A DNA stretch of 64,000 nucleotides from Chromobacterium haemolyticum DSM 19808 (lineage in GTDB: Bacteria; Pseudomonadota; Gammaproteobacteria; Burkholderiales; Chromobacteriaceae): contig NZ_JONK01000008.1 of NCBI RefSeq assembly GCF_000711885.1, positions 1 to 64,000 on the forward strand, given 5' to 3'. Below, in pieces: positions 1-7,630 of the stretch (the first letter of the stretch is position 1; each line of letters begins with the position of its first letter). The notes under the pieces are model-generated. The model had not been told where the DNA came from. It did no database searches and was given only the letters and a program-made list of their open reading frames with translations. The position numbers and the translations under genes were made by a program.

Positions 1-228
1 TAGCGCTTGCCAATCGCGCAGTCTTCGCCAGCAGGTCATACCGCTGCCAAAACCGAGTTCCTGTGGGAGGTCCTCCCAAGGAATGCCGGTAGTGAGAACA
101 AACAAGATGCCGTTGAGGGCGGCAAAATCATCCAACCGCGGCCGCCCACCCCGGCGGGAACGCGGTGGTGGAGGAAGTAGTGGTTGCAATGACTTCCAGA
201 GCTTCTGACTGACGACTTTCCGTTTCAT
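1..228 (-). CDS. IS5-family transposase, N-terminal fragment (cut by window edge)
   Basis: The first 76 codons start MKRKVVSQKLWKSLQPLLPP and continue with the sequence RRGGRPRLDDFAALNGILFV and GIPWEDLPQELGFGSGMTCW. This is the N-terminal DUF4096-type DNA-binding region of IS5-family (IS427-like) transposases. The frame is open to base 1, so the catalytic DDE part lies outside the window and intactness cannot be judged. The ATG is at 226-228. Confidence 0.8.
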   Translation of the reverse strand, partial: MKRKVVSQKLWKSLQPLLPPPPRSRRGGRPRLDDFAALNGILFVLTTGIPWEDLPQELGFGSGMTCWRRLRDWQAL

Positions 229-281
229 CTTCGCCAAATGCGGGCATACGCATCTGACATCAAGAGGTTTTGTTAGCGGGT
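1..281 (-). mobile_element. IS5-family insertion sequence, right part only
   Basis: The element runs off the left edge of the window. It holds the start of a transposase gene and about 50 bp of upstream DNA ending near 264-280 in GAGGTTTTGTTAGCGGG. The reverse complement of that end (CCGCTAACAAAACC) matches the ends of the family B repeats at 1042-1137 and 57838-57899, which suggests that it is the terminal inverted repeat. The exact outer boundary and target duplication cannot be fixed because the other end is missing. Confidence 0.6.
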
Positions 282-391
282 CTTATTAGCAAGCGTTTCT
301 CTGGGGGTGTCGGCATGCCCGTGGTGTTCAACTCTTTCTCATTGAGCTCGGCGGACTTGCCCCCAATAAGGCCTACATATTACGGCCTGCC

Positions 392-428
392 AAAAAATAA
401 AACCCGCCTCAAGGCAGGTCTTATTTTT
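392..428. terminator. bidirectional rho-independent terminator
   Basis: AAAAAATAAAACCCGCCT and its near-complement AGGCAGGTCTTATTTTT flank a short CAA loop. The stem is flanked by A-rich and T-rich arms, so it can stop transcription in both directions. It lies downstream of cspA (minus strand). Confidence 0.7.
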
Positions 429-435
429 AAAATAC

Positions 436-456
436 AAAAAGCCCCATATGGGGCTT
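436..456. terminator. second terminator hairpin
   Basis: AAAAAGCCCC-AT-ATGGGGCTTTG forms a compact hairpin with A/T arms, in tandem with the terminator at 392-428. Confidence 0.65.
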
Positions 457-478
457 TGTCATTTAGGCGCTGTAATGC

Positions 479-622
479 TTAGAGCCTATTTACGATCTGC
501 TGCGCGTCGGCGATACGGCCTTGAAACCGAGCTCAAAATGCTCATGTACCACAGTACATTCCGCTTTTTCGCTCGTTTTCGCCTTGTCTTGCTTAGCTCG
601 CGAGATCGTCAGTACGTTCTTA
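479..622 (+). repeat. family A repeat, copy A1 (near full length)
   Basis: The copy is about 144 bp, flanked by TTA at 479-481 and TTA at 620-622. The left end reads GAGCCTATTTACGATCTGCT and the right end GCGAGATCGTCAGTACGTTC; these are imperfect inverted repeats. The core contains AATGCTCATGTACCA, TACATTCCGCTTTTT and TTCGCCTTGTCTTGC, shared with copies near 13.1, 15.8, 28.4, 40.4, 54.1 and 63.8 kb. The right TTA is exactly the reverse complement of the TAA stop codon of cspA. Confidence 0.85.
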
Positions 623-823
623 GAGCGGCTGAATCGCGGACGCTGCCGGGCCTTTTTGGCCCATTGCGCGGGTGTAGCTTACTTTTTGACCTTCACGCAG
701 GGACTTGAAGCCATCCGCGCGAATTTCGGAGAAGTGAGCGAACAGATCGTCGCCGCCATTGTCCGGGGTGATAAAGCCAAAGCCTTTTGCGTCATTGAAA
801 AATTTAACGGTACCAGTTTCCAT
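620..823 (-). CDS. cspA: cold shock protein, CspA family
   Basis: A 67-aa single cold-shock (OB-fold) domain that binds single-stranded RNA and DNA and acts as an RNA chaperone in the cytoplasm. RNP1 is visible as KGFGFITP near residues 13-20, and RNP2 as DLFAHFS near 28-34. The length is normal for the family. I chose the ATG of METGTVKFF rather than the one four codons upstream because family members start here and GGAG precedes it. The stop codon TAA is the terminal TNA of repeat copy A1. The AT-rich leader at 824-1041 is consistent with a long cold-shock 5' UTR, but no cold-box motif was proven. Confidence 0.95.
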   Translation of the reverse strand: METGTVKFFNDAKGFGFITPDNGGDDLFAHFSEIRADGFKSLREGQKVSYTRAMGQKGPAASAIQPL

Positions 824-1041
824 AATGCACTCCATGTGTCAGTTAAGGACAATAAAATTATCGTATGGCATGATAATCAAGGAATAGATATGGAAACAAT
901 GAAGACCCAGTTTGATGGGCAACGAGGTATCGATAGATATGACGCTTGAAGATCCTGCCCGGACTTTTTACAGGAAAGTGGCGTAGAGGTCAACAGTAAT
1001 TTTTAAAACGCTAGCAAGGCTGCCGGAAAAAAACCAATTAA
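824..1041. other. intergenic region, AT-rich leader of cspA
   Basis: About 220 bp without a convincing gene. It is noticeably AT-rich and presumably carries the cspA promoter and 5' leader on the minus strand. I could not assign -35 and -10 boxes with acceptable spacing. Confidence 0.5.
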
Positions 1042-1137
1042 GGGCCGCTAACAATGCCTTGCCGGAGCTTGGACCAAGACGAGCCGACGCAGGCAGTTGT
1101 TCGACAAGGAGGCTGAGCAGGGTCAGGGGTTTTGTTA
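1042..1137 (+). repeat. family B repeat, copy B1
   Basis: The left end GGGCCGCTAACAA and right end TCAGGGGTTTTGTTAA are inverted and match the end of the IS5-family element at 264-280 and the repeat at 57838-57899. The interior shares GAGCCGACGCAG with copy B2. It abuts a family A remnant directly, so one element probably inserted into the other. Confidence 0.6.
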
Positions 1138-1224
1138 AATGCTCATGTACCCCTTGTGTCCTCCGTTTCTCTGCTGTTTTAGCTTTGTCTCGCCCGCGCT
1201 TTGGAGACTTTGGACAGGCTCTAA
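1138..1224 (+). repeat. family A repeat, copy A2 (right part only)
   Basis: AAATGCTCATGTACC, CTTTGTCTCGCCCGCGC and the end TTTGGACAGGCTCTAA match the core and right end of family A; the left third is missing. The end lies over the ada stop: ada terminates in TAG built from the element's terminal bases at 1221-1223. Confidence 0.75.
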
Positions 1225-2294
1225 GCTTCCAGTCTGGACGTCGAGTTCGCGTCCGGCCCGCGTTCGTGTTCCAGCAGCCATTGCTTGCGCGCCAGGCCAC
1301 CGCCATAGCCGGTCAGCGCGCCGTTCTTGCCCAGCACGCGGTGGCAGGGAACGATGATGGCGATGCGGTTGGCTCCATTGGCGGCGGCCACCGCGCGCAC
1401 CGCGCTGGGGTGGCCTATCCGTTCCGCCAGGCTCTGGTAGCTGTGGGTGCTTCCGTAGTCCAGCATCCTCAGGCTTTGCCAAACTTCTTGCTGGAATTCA
1501 CTGCCTGGCGTTTCCAGTTCCACGTCGAAGTGTCTGCGACGGCCAGCGAAGTATTCGCCAATTTCTCTCTCGGCCTGCTGGGTGTGCGCGTTCTCCCCGG
1601 CGATGATCCGCGCCTTGAGCAGGCGTTGCAGGTCTTTGAATTCGGTTTCCAGCATGCGTCGGTCGGTGAATTCCAGCAGGCACAGGCCGCGTTCCGTTGC
1701 GCAGGCCAGCATCGGGCCCAGCGGGGTGGTGAAGCGGTGCAACAGGATGACGCGCGCGCTGTTGCTGGGGGCGCTGCCGGTCAGTTTTTTATAGGTGTAG
1801 GCGAAGCCGCTGAGCGAGTCATAGCCATTGTCTAGGGCCACTTCGGTGGCGCTGCGGCCACCTTTCAGCTCCTGTAACGCGGTATTGACCCGCAGCATGC
1901 GCTGGAAGGCGTGGAAGGTGATGCCGTGGTGCTGGAGAAACCAGCGGCGCAGCGCTTCCGGGCTGATGCCGCGCTGTCTGAGCTGGCCATCGCTGATCCG
2001 GTCCTTGGGGCTGGCCCGCAGCCAGGTCATGACCTGGGCCACCGCCGGCGGCGCGGCGTGGGCGTTCTCGGTGGGGCGGCAGATCTTGCAGGGGCGGAAG
2101 CCCGCGTCCAGCGCGGATTTGAAGCTGGAGTGAAACTCTACGTTTTCCCGTTTCGGCTTGCGCGCGCGGCAACTGGCGATGCAGAACACGCCGGTGGTGC
2201 GGACGGCGACGAAGAAAATGCCGTTGTATGCCTCGGCGCGTTCCAGCAGCGCCCGGTAATAGCCGTCGGCCTGTTCGGTGTCAGTGATCAGCAT
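1221..2294 (-). CDS. ada: bifunctional Ada: DNA methyltransferase and AraC-type activator
   Basis: A 357-aa full-length Ada. It removes methyl groups from phosphotriesters (N-terminal zinc site) and from O6-methylguanine (C-terminal domain), and activates the adaptive response. Four zinc-binding Cys are visible (CIASC near 38-42 and CKIC near 69-72). An AraC-type helix-turn-helix region follows (ISPEALRRWFLQHHGITFHA), then the methyltransferase domain with the PCHR active site near residue 317. The start overlaps the stop of the upstream PEP mutase family gene by 14 bp, so the two are translationally coupled. The C-terminal tail ends inside repeat copy A2, which supplies the stop codon. Confidence 0.95.
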   Translation of the reverse strand: MLITDTEQADGYYRALLERAEAYNGIFFVAVRTTGVFCIASCRARKPKRENVEFHSSFKSALDAGFRPCKICRPTENAHAAPPAVAQVMTWLRASPKDRISDGQLRQRGISPEALRRWFLQHHGITFHAFQRMLRVNTALQELKGGRSATEVALDNGYDSLSGFAYTYKKLTGSAPSNSARVILLHRFTTPLGPMLACATERGLCLLEFTDRRMLETEFKDLQRLLKARIIAGENAHTQQAEREIGEYFAGRRRHFDVELETPGSEFQQEVWQSLRMLDYGSTHSYQSLAERIGHPSAVRAVAAANGANRIAIIVPCHRVLGKNGALTGYGGGLARKQWLLEHERGPDANSTSRLEA

Positions 2295-3054
2295 GGGTGA
2301 AGACGGCCTGGAAGGATTGTTGGGCGCGAATATTGTGCAGCATGTTCAGCAAGCTGCGCTGCAATTGTTCGTGGACGGCATTGCCCATGGAGAGGCGTTC
2401 GACGCCCAGCCGCGCCAGCGCGGCAAAGTCCGGCAAGGCCGGCATGCACATCACATTCAAGGGCAGCGGCACCGCTTCGACGATGGCGCGAATGTCCGTT
2501 TCTTGCACAACGCAAGGCACGAACAGGCCGTCGGCGCCGTGGGCGGCGTATAGGCGGCCGCGGGCGATGGTCTGCGCTTGCGCGTCGGACAGGCCCAGCA
2601 GGAAGGGATCGGTGCGAACATTGAGGAATAGCGTGTGGCCGGCTTGGCGCAGCGCTGTCCGCACCGCCGTCAACATGGCGGCGAATGCCGCCGCGTCCTG
2701 CAGGCTGCGCCGGCCTTGGCGCACCAGGCTGTCTTCCAGATTGACGCCGACGACGCCGAGCGCGGCCAGTTCGCTCAGATTGGCGGCGATGCGCTCGGGG
2801 CTGTCGCCGTAGCCGGCTTCCATGTCCACGCTCAGGGGCAGGCGGCTGGCGGTGCGCAGGCGGGCGACAAGCTGGCGCAATTCGGCAAAGCCGAGTTGTT
2901 CGCCATCCTCGTGGCCCAGCATGGCGGCCATCGCCGCGCTGGAGGTGCCGATGGCGGCATAGCCGGCCTGTTCGGCGAGGCGGGCGCTGACTGCGTCCCA
3001 GACATTGGCGATCAACAGCGGTTCGGCTTGGTGGTGCAGGGCGGCGAAGTCCAT
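2281..3054 (-). CDS. isocitrate lyase/PEP mutase family protein (short, no catalytic Cys motif)
   Basis: A 257-aa TIM-barrel protein of the isocitrate lyase/phosphoenolpyruvate mutase superfamily. The family signature includes VDMEAGYGDSPE near residues 84-95 and VNLEDS near 119-124. The KKCGH loop of true lyases is not present, in contrast to the neighbour at 3159-4040. The reaction cannot be named from sequence; family members cleave or rearrange C-C or P-C bonds next to a carboxylate. I took the ATG at 3052-3054, where family homology begins (MDFAALHHQAEPLLIANVWD). It overlaps ada by 14 bp and sits 104 bp after the other family member. Confidence 0.85.
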   Translation of the reverse strand: MDFAALHHQAEPLLIANVWDAVSARLAEQAGYAAIGTSSAAMAAMLGHEDGEQLGFAELRQLVARLRTASRLPLSVDMEAGYGDSPERIAANLSELAALGVVGVNLEDSLVRQGRRSLQDAAAFAAMLTAVRTALRQAGHTLFLNVRTDPFLLGLSDAQAQTIARGRLYAAHGADGLFVPCVVQETDIRAIVEAVPLPLNVMCMPALPDFAALARLGVERLSMGNAVHEQLQRSLLNMLHNIRAQQSFQAVFTHADH

Positions 3055-3158
3055 GGGTGTGCTCCGGTTGAAATGCGCACAGCTTAGGGGGCGCCCAAGA
3101 CCGTCACAACCGAAAATCGGACGAGTATTTTGCGGGCGGCTTGCCGCCCGCAAGTGGC

Positions 3159-4040
3159 TCAGTCCCGCCCGGCCGCGCCGTAGCGCGCGTCTAGTTCGTC
3201 GTAGAGCGGCTTGTTGACCAGGCGCTGACGTTCGGTGAACGGGGTCACCAGTTGCGGGTCTTCCTGCAGGATGCCGTCGCGGGCCAACGTGCCCAACGCC
3301 CGCTGCATGCCCAGCACGGCGCCTTGCAGCGCGGCGTTGGCGTATAGCACCAGGCCGTAGCCCAGTTCCTTCAGATCGGCGGCGCTCAGCGCCGGGGTTT
3401 TGCCGCCGATGACGATATTCATTAGCAGGGGTTGGTCGAACAGCGCCGGCAGGCGGCGGATGTCGTCCAGTTCCCGTACCGCTTCGATGAACAGCACATC
3501 GGCGCCGGCCTCGGCGTAGCGGCCGGCGCGTTCAATGGCGGCGTCTATGCCATCCACCGCGCAGGCGTCGGTTCGGGCGATGATCATCAGGTTTTCATCC
3601 TGGCGCGCGTCCGCCGCCGCCTGCAGTTTGCCGCACATCTCGGCGGCGCTGATCAGGTTTTGGCCGGCGAAATGGCCGCATTTCTTGGGGAGTACCTGAT
3701 CTTCCAACTGGATGGCGTCGGCGCCGGCGCGTTCCAGCACACGCACGGTGCGGCGCACATTGAGCGCGTTGCCAAAGCCGGTGTCGGCATCGACGATGAG
3801 GGGAATCGACACCGCGTCGCGGATGGCGGAAACCTGGTCCGCCACTTCTTTCAGGCCGACGAAGCCCAGGTCGGGCAGGCCCAGCTGCATATTGGTCAGG
3901 CCGGCGCCGGTCAGGTAAAGCGCGCCGAAGCCGAGGTCTTCGACGATGCGAGCGCTCAGCGCGTTGTAGGCGCCGGGCACCAGCAGGCCGGAGCGGCTTG
4001 CTATCAGGCTGCGCAGGACGTGTTTGCTGTTTTGCGTCAT
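3159..4040 (-). CDS. isocitrate lyase/PEP mutase family C-C lyase
   Basis: A 293-aa enzyme of the methylisocitrate lyase / dimethylmalate lyase type. It shows the substrate-binding segment VDADTGFGN near residues 83-91, IQLEDQ near 115-120 and the catalytic loop KKCGH near 124-128, whose Cys acts as the general acid in family lyases. The expected reaction is retro-aldol-like cleavage of a 2-hydroxy or 3-hydroxy acid to pyruvate or glyoxylate; the substrate is unknown. The gene starts 19 bp after the flavin reductase remnant, so it is probably transcribed with the oxygenase operon upstream. It is not next to prp genes, which argues against a role in propionate catabolism. Confidence 0.85.
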   Translation of the reverse strand: MTQNSKHVLRSLIASRSGLLVPGAYNALSARIVEDLGFGALYLTGAGLTNMQLGLPDLGFVGLKEVADQVSAIRDAVSIPLIVDADTGFGNALNVRRTVRVLERAGADAIQLEDQVLPKKCGHFAGQNLISAAEMCGKLQAAADARQDENLMIIARTDACAVDGIDAAIERAGRYAEAGADVLFIEAVRELDDIRRLPALFDQPLLMNIVIGGKTPALSAADLKELGYGLVLYANAALQGAVLGMQRALGTLARDGILQEDPQLVTPFTERQRLVNKPLYDELDARYGAAGRD

Positions 4041-4059
4041 GTTTGGGGTTCCAGAGTGG

Positions 4060-4254
4060 CTAGGGGATGGGTTGGATGGTACTGGCCGTGTCGATCAGCG
4101 GCGCGCCGTGGCGTTCCTGCGTGAACGGTGCGCGCTTGCGCGCGTTTTCGCCTTGTCTCGCATTTGCTTGAGGCTCTAGTCCCGAGGCGTCGGCGACGCC
4201 GGTGGCGAAGCTGCCCAGCTTTTGGCGCAGGGCCTGCGGGTGCTGGCTCATCAT
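4060..4254 (-). pseudogene. decayed flavin reductase (HpaC-like) carrying a repeat scar
   Basis: The 64-codon reading frame starts MMSQHPQALRQKLGSFATGV, the typical beginning of HpaC-type flavin reductases (LRxxLGxFATGV). After about 21 residues the sequence changes into family A repeat DNA (copy A3), then resumes as RHGAPLIDTAS, which resembles the flavin reductase HGAPLL segment, and soon stops. The family is normally about 160-190 aa, so most of the FMN-binding barrel is lost. The ATG overlaps the tautomerase stop (ATGA), so it was once a translationally coupled member of this operon, presumably supplying reduced flavin to the HpaB-type monooxygenase at 11400-12926. Confidence 0.7.
4118..4179 (+). 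repeat. family A repeat, copy A3 (degenerate remnant)
   Basis: The stretch GCGCGTTTTCGCCTTGTCTC, CATTTGCTTG and AGGCTCTAG match the right third of family A, best to copy A5 at 15756-15903. About 13 bp of the terminal GCGAGCTTGTAAAC segment are missing. It lies inside the broken flavin reductase gene. Confidence 0.6.
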
Positions 4255-4640
4255 ACGGAGATGGCGTAGCCGAAATCGATTTCGCTGGCGGGCAGGCCGC
4301 CGCGCATGCCCCAGTTGTCCGCGGCCTCCTCGCGCAGCAGAATCAGCACCGAGGCGGGCGAGATGTCCAGCAGCGCGGCCAGGTCGGCGGCCAGCTTGGC
4401 GTAGAGTTTTTTCTTGGTCTCCGGTTTGCGGCCGGCGAAGACGGTGATCTCGATGTGCAGGTAGTCCGGGTCTCCGCCCGGCGGCAGCAGATCTTCCTGC
4501 GCGAAGCGCTGGTAGCGCGCCTGCAGCTCTTCGTCGCTGACGCCGAACACGGCGCGCAGCGCGTCGTAGACGCAGTGAACGATGGCTTGGCGTTGGGTCG
4601 GCGTGCGAGCGGCGGCGTCTTCGATTCTGACTATTGGCAT
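4251..4640 (-). CDS. tautomerase family protein
   Basis: A 129-aa protein of the 4-oxalocrotonate tautomerase superfamily. The catalytic Pro directly follows the start Met (MPIVRIEDAA), as in the family where Pro1 is the general acid or base. The C-terminal part shows LREEAADNWGMRGG, resembling the longer tautomerase_3 / malonate-semialdehyde-decarboxylase-like members. It could isomerise an enol or unsaturated keto acid produced by the oxygenases of the operon. Its start overlaps the ATPase stop by 10 bp and its stop overlaps the flavin reductase remnant. Confidence 0.8.
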   Translation of the reverse strand: MPIVRIEDAAARTPTQRQAIVHCVYDALRAVFGVSDEELQARYQRFAQEDLLPPGGDPDYLHIEITVFAGRKPETKKKLYAKLAADLAALLDISPASVLILLREEAADNWGMRGGLPASEIDFGYAISV

Positions 4641-5707
4641 AGCGGGCTCATTTCGATGGCGGTGGCGGCGGCGAAGGAGGCGGATTGCATTTCGGCGAGC
4701 CGGCTCAGCGTGCGATGGGTATCCGCCGACAGCGTGGCGTCGCGCAGCATGGTTTCGATTGGGCGTTCGGAAATCAGCAATAAACACTGGCGGCGGTCGT
4801 AGAGCACGTCCACCAGCCAGATGAAGCGGCGCAGGCCGTCGGCCTTGTTCAACTGCGCTTGGGCGATGTCGGAGACGACGACGGTGTGCCAGCGTTCCGA
4901 CATCTCCAGGTAATCCAGGTGCGAGCGCGGGCCCAGGCAGATGGTTTCGAAGTCGAACCAGATGCAGTCCGGGCTTTGCGCCCGCGCGGACAGCGGCCGC
5001 CCGGACAGCGAGACGGCGGCGGCGGGGCCGATGGTTCGGCCCTGCTCTTGCAGCAGCCGGCGCAGGGCTTGCTCGGCTTCCGCGCCGCAAGGGTGCAGAT
5101 AGTGTTCGCCGGCGGCGGCTTCGCGATAGCGGTAGTCGCGGTCGCCGTCCAGGTGCAGCACCTGCATGTGGCGCTGGATCAGCGCGATGACGCGCAGCGC
5201 GTAGCGATGCAGTTGCGGGTCCGGCAGCAGTTGTTCCGGCGCGTAATTGGAGGTCAGGATCACCAGCACCCGTTCTTCCAACAGCACGGTCAGGAAGCGC
5301 TCCATCAGGATGGCGTCGGCGATGTCGTGCAGATGGAATTCGTCCAGGCAGAACAAGCGGCTTTGCGCGGCCACGCGCCGCGCCAGCGCGGGCAGGTAGT
5401 TGGCTTGCTCGCCGCCGGACTGGGCCAGGCCGCGGTGCAGGTCGCGCAGGAACTGGTGGTAATGGATGCGTTGCGCCGGCGCGGTGGACAAGGCGAACAG
5501 TCCGTCCATCAGCATGGTCTTGCCGCGGCCGGGCTCGCCCCACAGATAGGCGCCGGTTTGCGGCGACGGCCGGCGCAGCGGCCAGGCGGGGGCGGTCCGC
5601 GTTTGGAGGCGCAGCGCGTCCAGCGCATCGGCGGCGCGGCGCTGGCCGGGGTCCAGCGTGACGCCTTGATCGATGAAGCGCCGGGCCAGCTCGGAGGGGT
5701 CAGCCAT
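4631..5707 (-). CDS. AFG1/ZapE-family ATPase
   Basis: A 358-aa P-loop ATPase. Walker A is visible as GEPGRGKT near residue 56 and Walker B as LFCLDEFHLHD near 115. Known members are mitochondrial AFG1 and bacterial ZapE, which acts on the FtsZ ring. I took the ATG of MADPSELARRF. It overlaps the FMN-binding protein gene by 8 bp upstream and the tautomerase by 10 bp downstream, so it is tied to the oxygenase operon rather than to cell-division genes. Whether the genome has another, housekeeping ZapE cannot be seen here; if so, this copy may be a specialised paralogue. Confidence 0.8.
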   Translation of the reverse strand: MADPSELARRFIDQGVTLDPGQRRAADALDALRLQTRTAPAWPLRRPSPQTGAYLWGEPGRGKTMLMDGLFALSTAPAQRIHYHQFLRDLHRGLAQSGGEQANYLPALARRVAAQSRLFCLDEFHLHDIADAILMERFLTVLLEERVLVILTSNYAPEQLLPDPQLHRYALRVIALIQRHMQVLHLDGDRDYRYREAAAGEHYLHPCGAEAEQALRRLLQEQGRTIGPAAAVSLSGRPLSARAQSPDCIWFDFETICLGPRSHLDYLEMSERWHTVVVSDIAQAQLNKADGLRRFIWLVDVLYDRRQCLLLISERPIETMLRDATLSADTHRTLSRLAEMQSASFAAATAIEMSPLCQ

Positions 5708-6332
5708 GCGCGTGCTCCGCGGTTGCGGCAAATTGCAGCAGCTCCTCCAGCAGCGCGCGCTCCCCGGCCTCGTCGCGGCGCAGCAGATGATCCAGCGCCG
5801 CTTGCTGGTCTTCCGGCTTTTTGTCCTGCGAGAGTTTAAAGCGGCCTTCCTCGCGCAGCACATGAACGCGCAGGCCGAGGATGTGCGGCGCGTTGGCGAT
5901 GACTCGGGGATCGGCGGCCTCGTACTGGAACGGCGCCTGGGGCGGCTGCAGCCGCTCGCAAGTGTCGCTCAGCGCGCGGCGGGCCGATTCCAGGTCGTCG
6001 AGGATTTCGATCTCGGCGTCCATGTGCACCGCAATGTAATTCCAGGTGGGCAGCAAGCGGCTGCGGTAGGCCTCCGGCGGGATATAGCTTTGCGGCCCCA
6101 TGAAAACCAAGCGCGCGGGAAAGCGGCCGCGGCCCTGGAATTGAGGGTTGCGGCGGTCTACGTGGCCGAACAGGCTGCGGTCGGAGACGCGGAACAGCGG
6201 GATATGGCTGGCGTGCGGACGGCCCTGGTATTCACTGCTGATCAGCGCCAGCGGGTAGCGGGCGATCATCCGGTCGATCAGCTCGGGGCGGGTACAGCAG
6301 TATTCCTGATAATGGAAAGCGCATGAACTCAC
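5700..6332 (-). CDS. FMN-binding split-barrel protein, PaiB-like
   Basis: A 210-aa protein of the PaiB family (FMN-binding negative transcriptional regulator). Typical segments are PLALISSEYQGRPHASHIPL near residues 25-44, LFGHVDRRNPQ near 53-63, FMGPQSYIPPEAY near 75-87 and PTWNYIAVH near 94-102. The start is GTG at 6330-6332, overlapping the oxidase stop in the arrangement GTGA. Known family roles are repression of sporulation and protease genes in Bacillus, but many members have only predicted flavin binding. In an operon whose own flavin reductase is broken, a flavin-handling role is possible; that is inference. Confidence 0.8.
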   Translation of the reverse strand: MSSCAFHYQEYCCTRPELIDRMIARYPLALISSEYQGRPHASHIPLFRVSDRSLFGHVDRRNPQFQGRGRFPARLVFMGPQSYIPPEAYRSRLLPTWNYIAVHMDAEIEILDDLESARRALSDTCERLQPPQAPFQYEAADPRVIANAPHILGLRVHVLREEGRFKLSQDKKPEDQQAALDHLLRRDEAGERALLEELLQFAATAEHAHG

Positions 6333-7630
6333 GGGGTAGCTTCCTTTGGCGAGCGAGGTTCGGCCGGCGTGAGCCGGTCGCGCCGGCGCCGGTCGTGGGC
6401 GATGACCGCTTCGGTCATCCACTTTAGCAGCGAGCGGCCGCGCAGCGGACGCGGATTGAACGGCAATAGGGCCGGGCCGGCGCCGATCAGTTGGCGCGCC
6501 AGGGTTTGGCCCAGCATGAAGGACAGCGCCAGGCCGCGGCCGTTGCAGCCGGTCCAGGCCAGGACGCCGTCGCCGACGCGTTGCAAGCTGGGCAGGCCGG
6601 ACGGAGTAAGGCCGACTTGTCCGGCCCATAGCCGTGGAGCGGCGTCGAGCTCCATGCCGAAGACGGTGCGGACGCGCTGGCGCAAGGCGGCGGCGTATTG
6701 CTCCGTTTCGGCGTCTGGCCTCAGCGCGAACAGGCCGGTCAGCAATTGGCCTTCCGGCATTTTGCGGAAAAACCACATATCGCGGCGATTGTCGGAGAAG
6801 GGGATGTCGGCGGGCAGCACCCGCGCCTGTTGTTCCGCGCTCAGTTCGAATTGCCCGAGCGCCAGCGTCAGCGGCACGCTGTGTCGGGCGACCGCGGCTA
6901 TGCCGTCGCGGCTGTATGCGTTGCCGGCCATGAGCACGCGGCCCGCGCGCAGGCTGCCGCGCGGGGTGCGGATCACGTGCATGCCGTCCCGGCTTTCCCG
7001 TTCCACCAGCTTGGCCGGACAGCGTTCCAGCAGGATCACGCCGCGTTGGCGGCAGCGTTCGGCCAGGGCGCGCGCCAGCGCCAGCGGGTCGATCTGGCCG
7101 CCGTCCTCGAACAGCAGGCCGCAGTGGTAGCCGGCGGCGGCGGTCAGGGCTTGCGCCTGTTCGGCGTCCAGCGCGCGGGCGCGCACGCCCAGCCGGCGCC
7201 AGGCCAGGGCGGAGGCCTGCGCGGAGCCGGGGGCGGAGAACAATTGCATCCAGCCTTTGCGGACCGGGCTGGCTTCCGGCAGCGCCAGCAGTTCGGCCGC
7301 GGCTTCGCTTAGGCCGGCCAGATAGCCCTCGGCCTGCGGGCCCAGCCAGGCGCGCAGCTCCGGCGGGCCGCAGCGCGCCGGCACCGGCACCACGAAACCG
7401 GAGTTGCGGCCGGTGGCGCCGCCGCCGACGGCGTCGGCCTCCAGCACCACCACCGAGCAGCCGGCCTCGGCGGCGGTCAGCGCCGCCGACAGTCCGGTGA
7501 GGCCGGCGCCTATCACCGCCAGTTCGCAACTGACCGGCAGCGCGTCGGCCTTGGCCGCCAGCAGCCGCGGAGCGCGCGCCTGCCAGCCGGTGGCGGCGCT
7601 CAGCAGAGCGTCAAGCGCGGATGCCGTCAT
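6329..7630 (-). CDS. FAD-dependent amine/amino-acid oxidase (DAO family)
   Basis: A 433-aa D-amino-acid-oxidase-superfamily flavoprotein. The Rossmann motif is IGAGLTGLSAALTAAEAG near residues 40-57. ATGRNSGF near 71-78 is typical of the PuuB / gamma-glutamylputrescine oxidase and DadA-like branch. C-terminal FAD contacts appear around WTGCNGRGLALS near 368-379. It should oxidise a C-N bond to an imine with O2 or a quinone as acceptor; the substrate is unknown. It overlaps the N-hydroxylase gene by 20 bp, which links the two functionally. Confidence 0.85.
   Translation of the reverse strand: MTASALDALLSAATGWQARAPRLLAAKADALPVSCELAVIGAGLTGLSAALTAAEAGCSVVVLEADAVGGGATGRNSGFVVPVPARCGPPELRAWLGPQAEGYLAGLSEAAAELLALPEASPVRKGWMQLFSAPGSAQASALAWRRLGVRARALDAEQAQALTAAAGYHCGLLFEDGGQIDPLALARALAERCRQRGVILLERCPAKLVERESRDGMHVIRTPRGSLRAGRVLMAGNAYSRDGIAAVARHSVPLTLALGQFELSAEQQARVLPADIPFSDNRRDMWFFRKMPEGQLLTGLFALRPDAETEQYAAALRQRVRTVFGMELDAAPRLWAGQVGLTPSGLPSLQRVGDGVLAWTGCNGRGLALSFMLGQTLARQLIGAGPALLPFNPRPLRGRSLLKWMTEAVIAHDRRRRDRLTPAEPRSPKEATP

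Noticed and set aside
448-949. Overlapping plus-strand reading frames of 86 and 142 codons around 0.5-0.9 kb
   Set aside because: They run through repeat A1 and antisense to cspA. Similar peptides appear wherever family A occurs, so the frame reflects the repeat sequence and not a protein.
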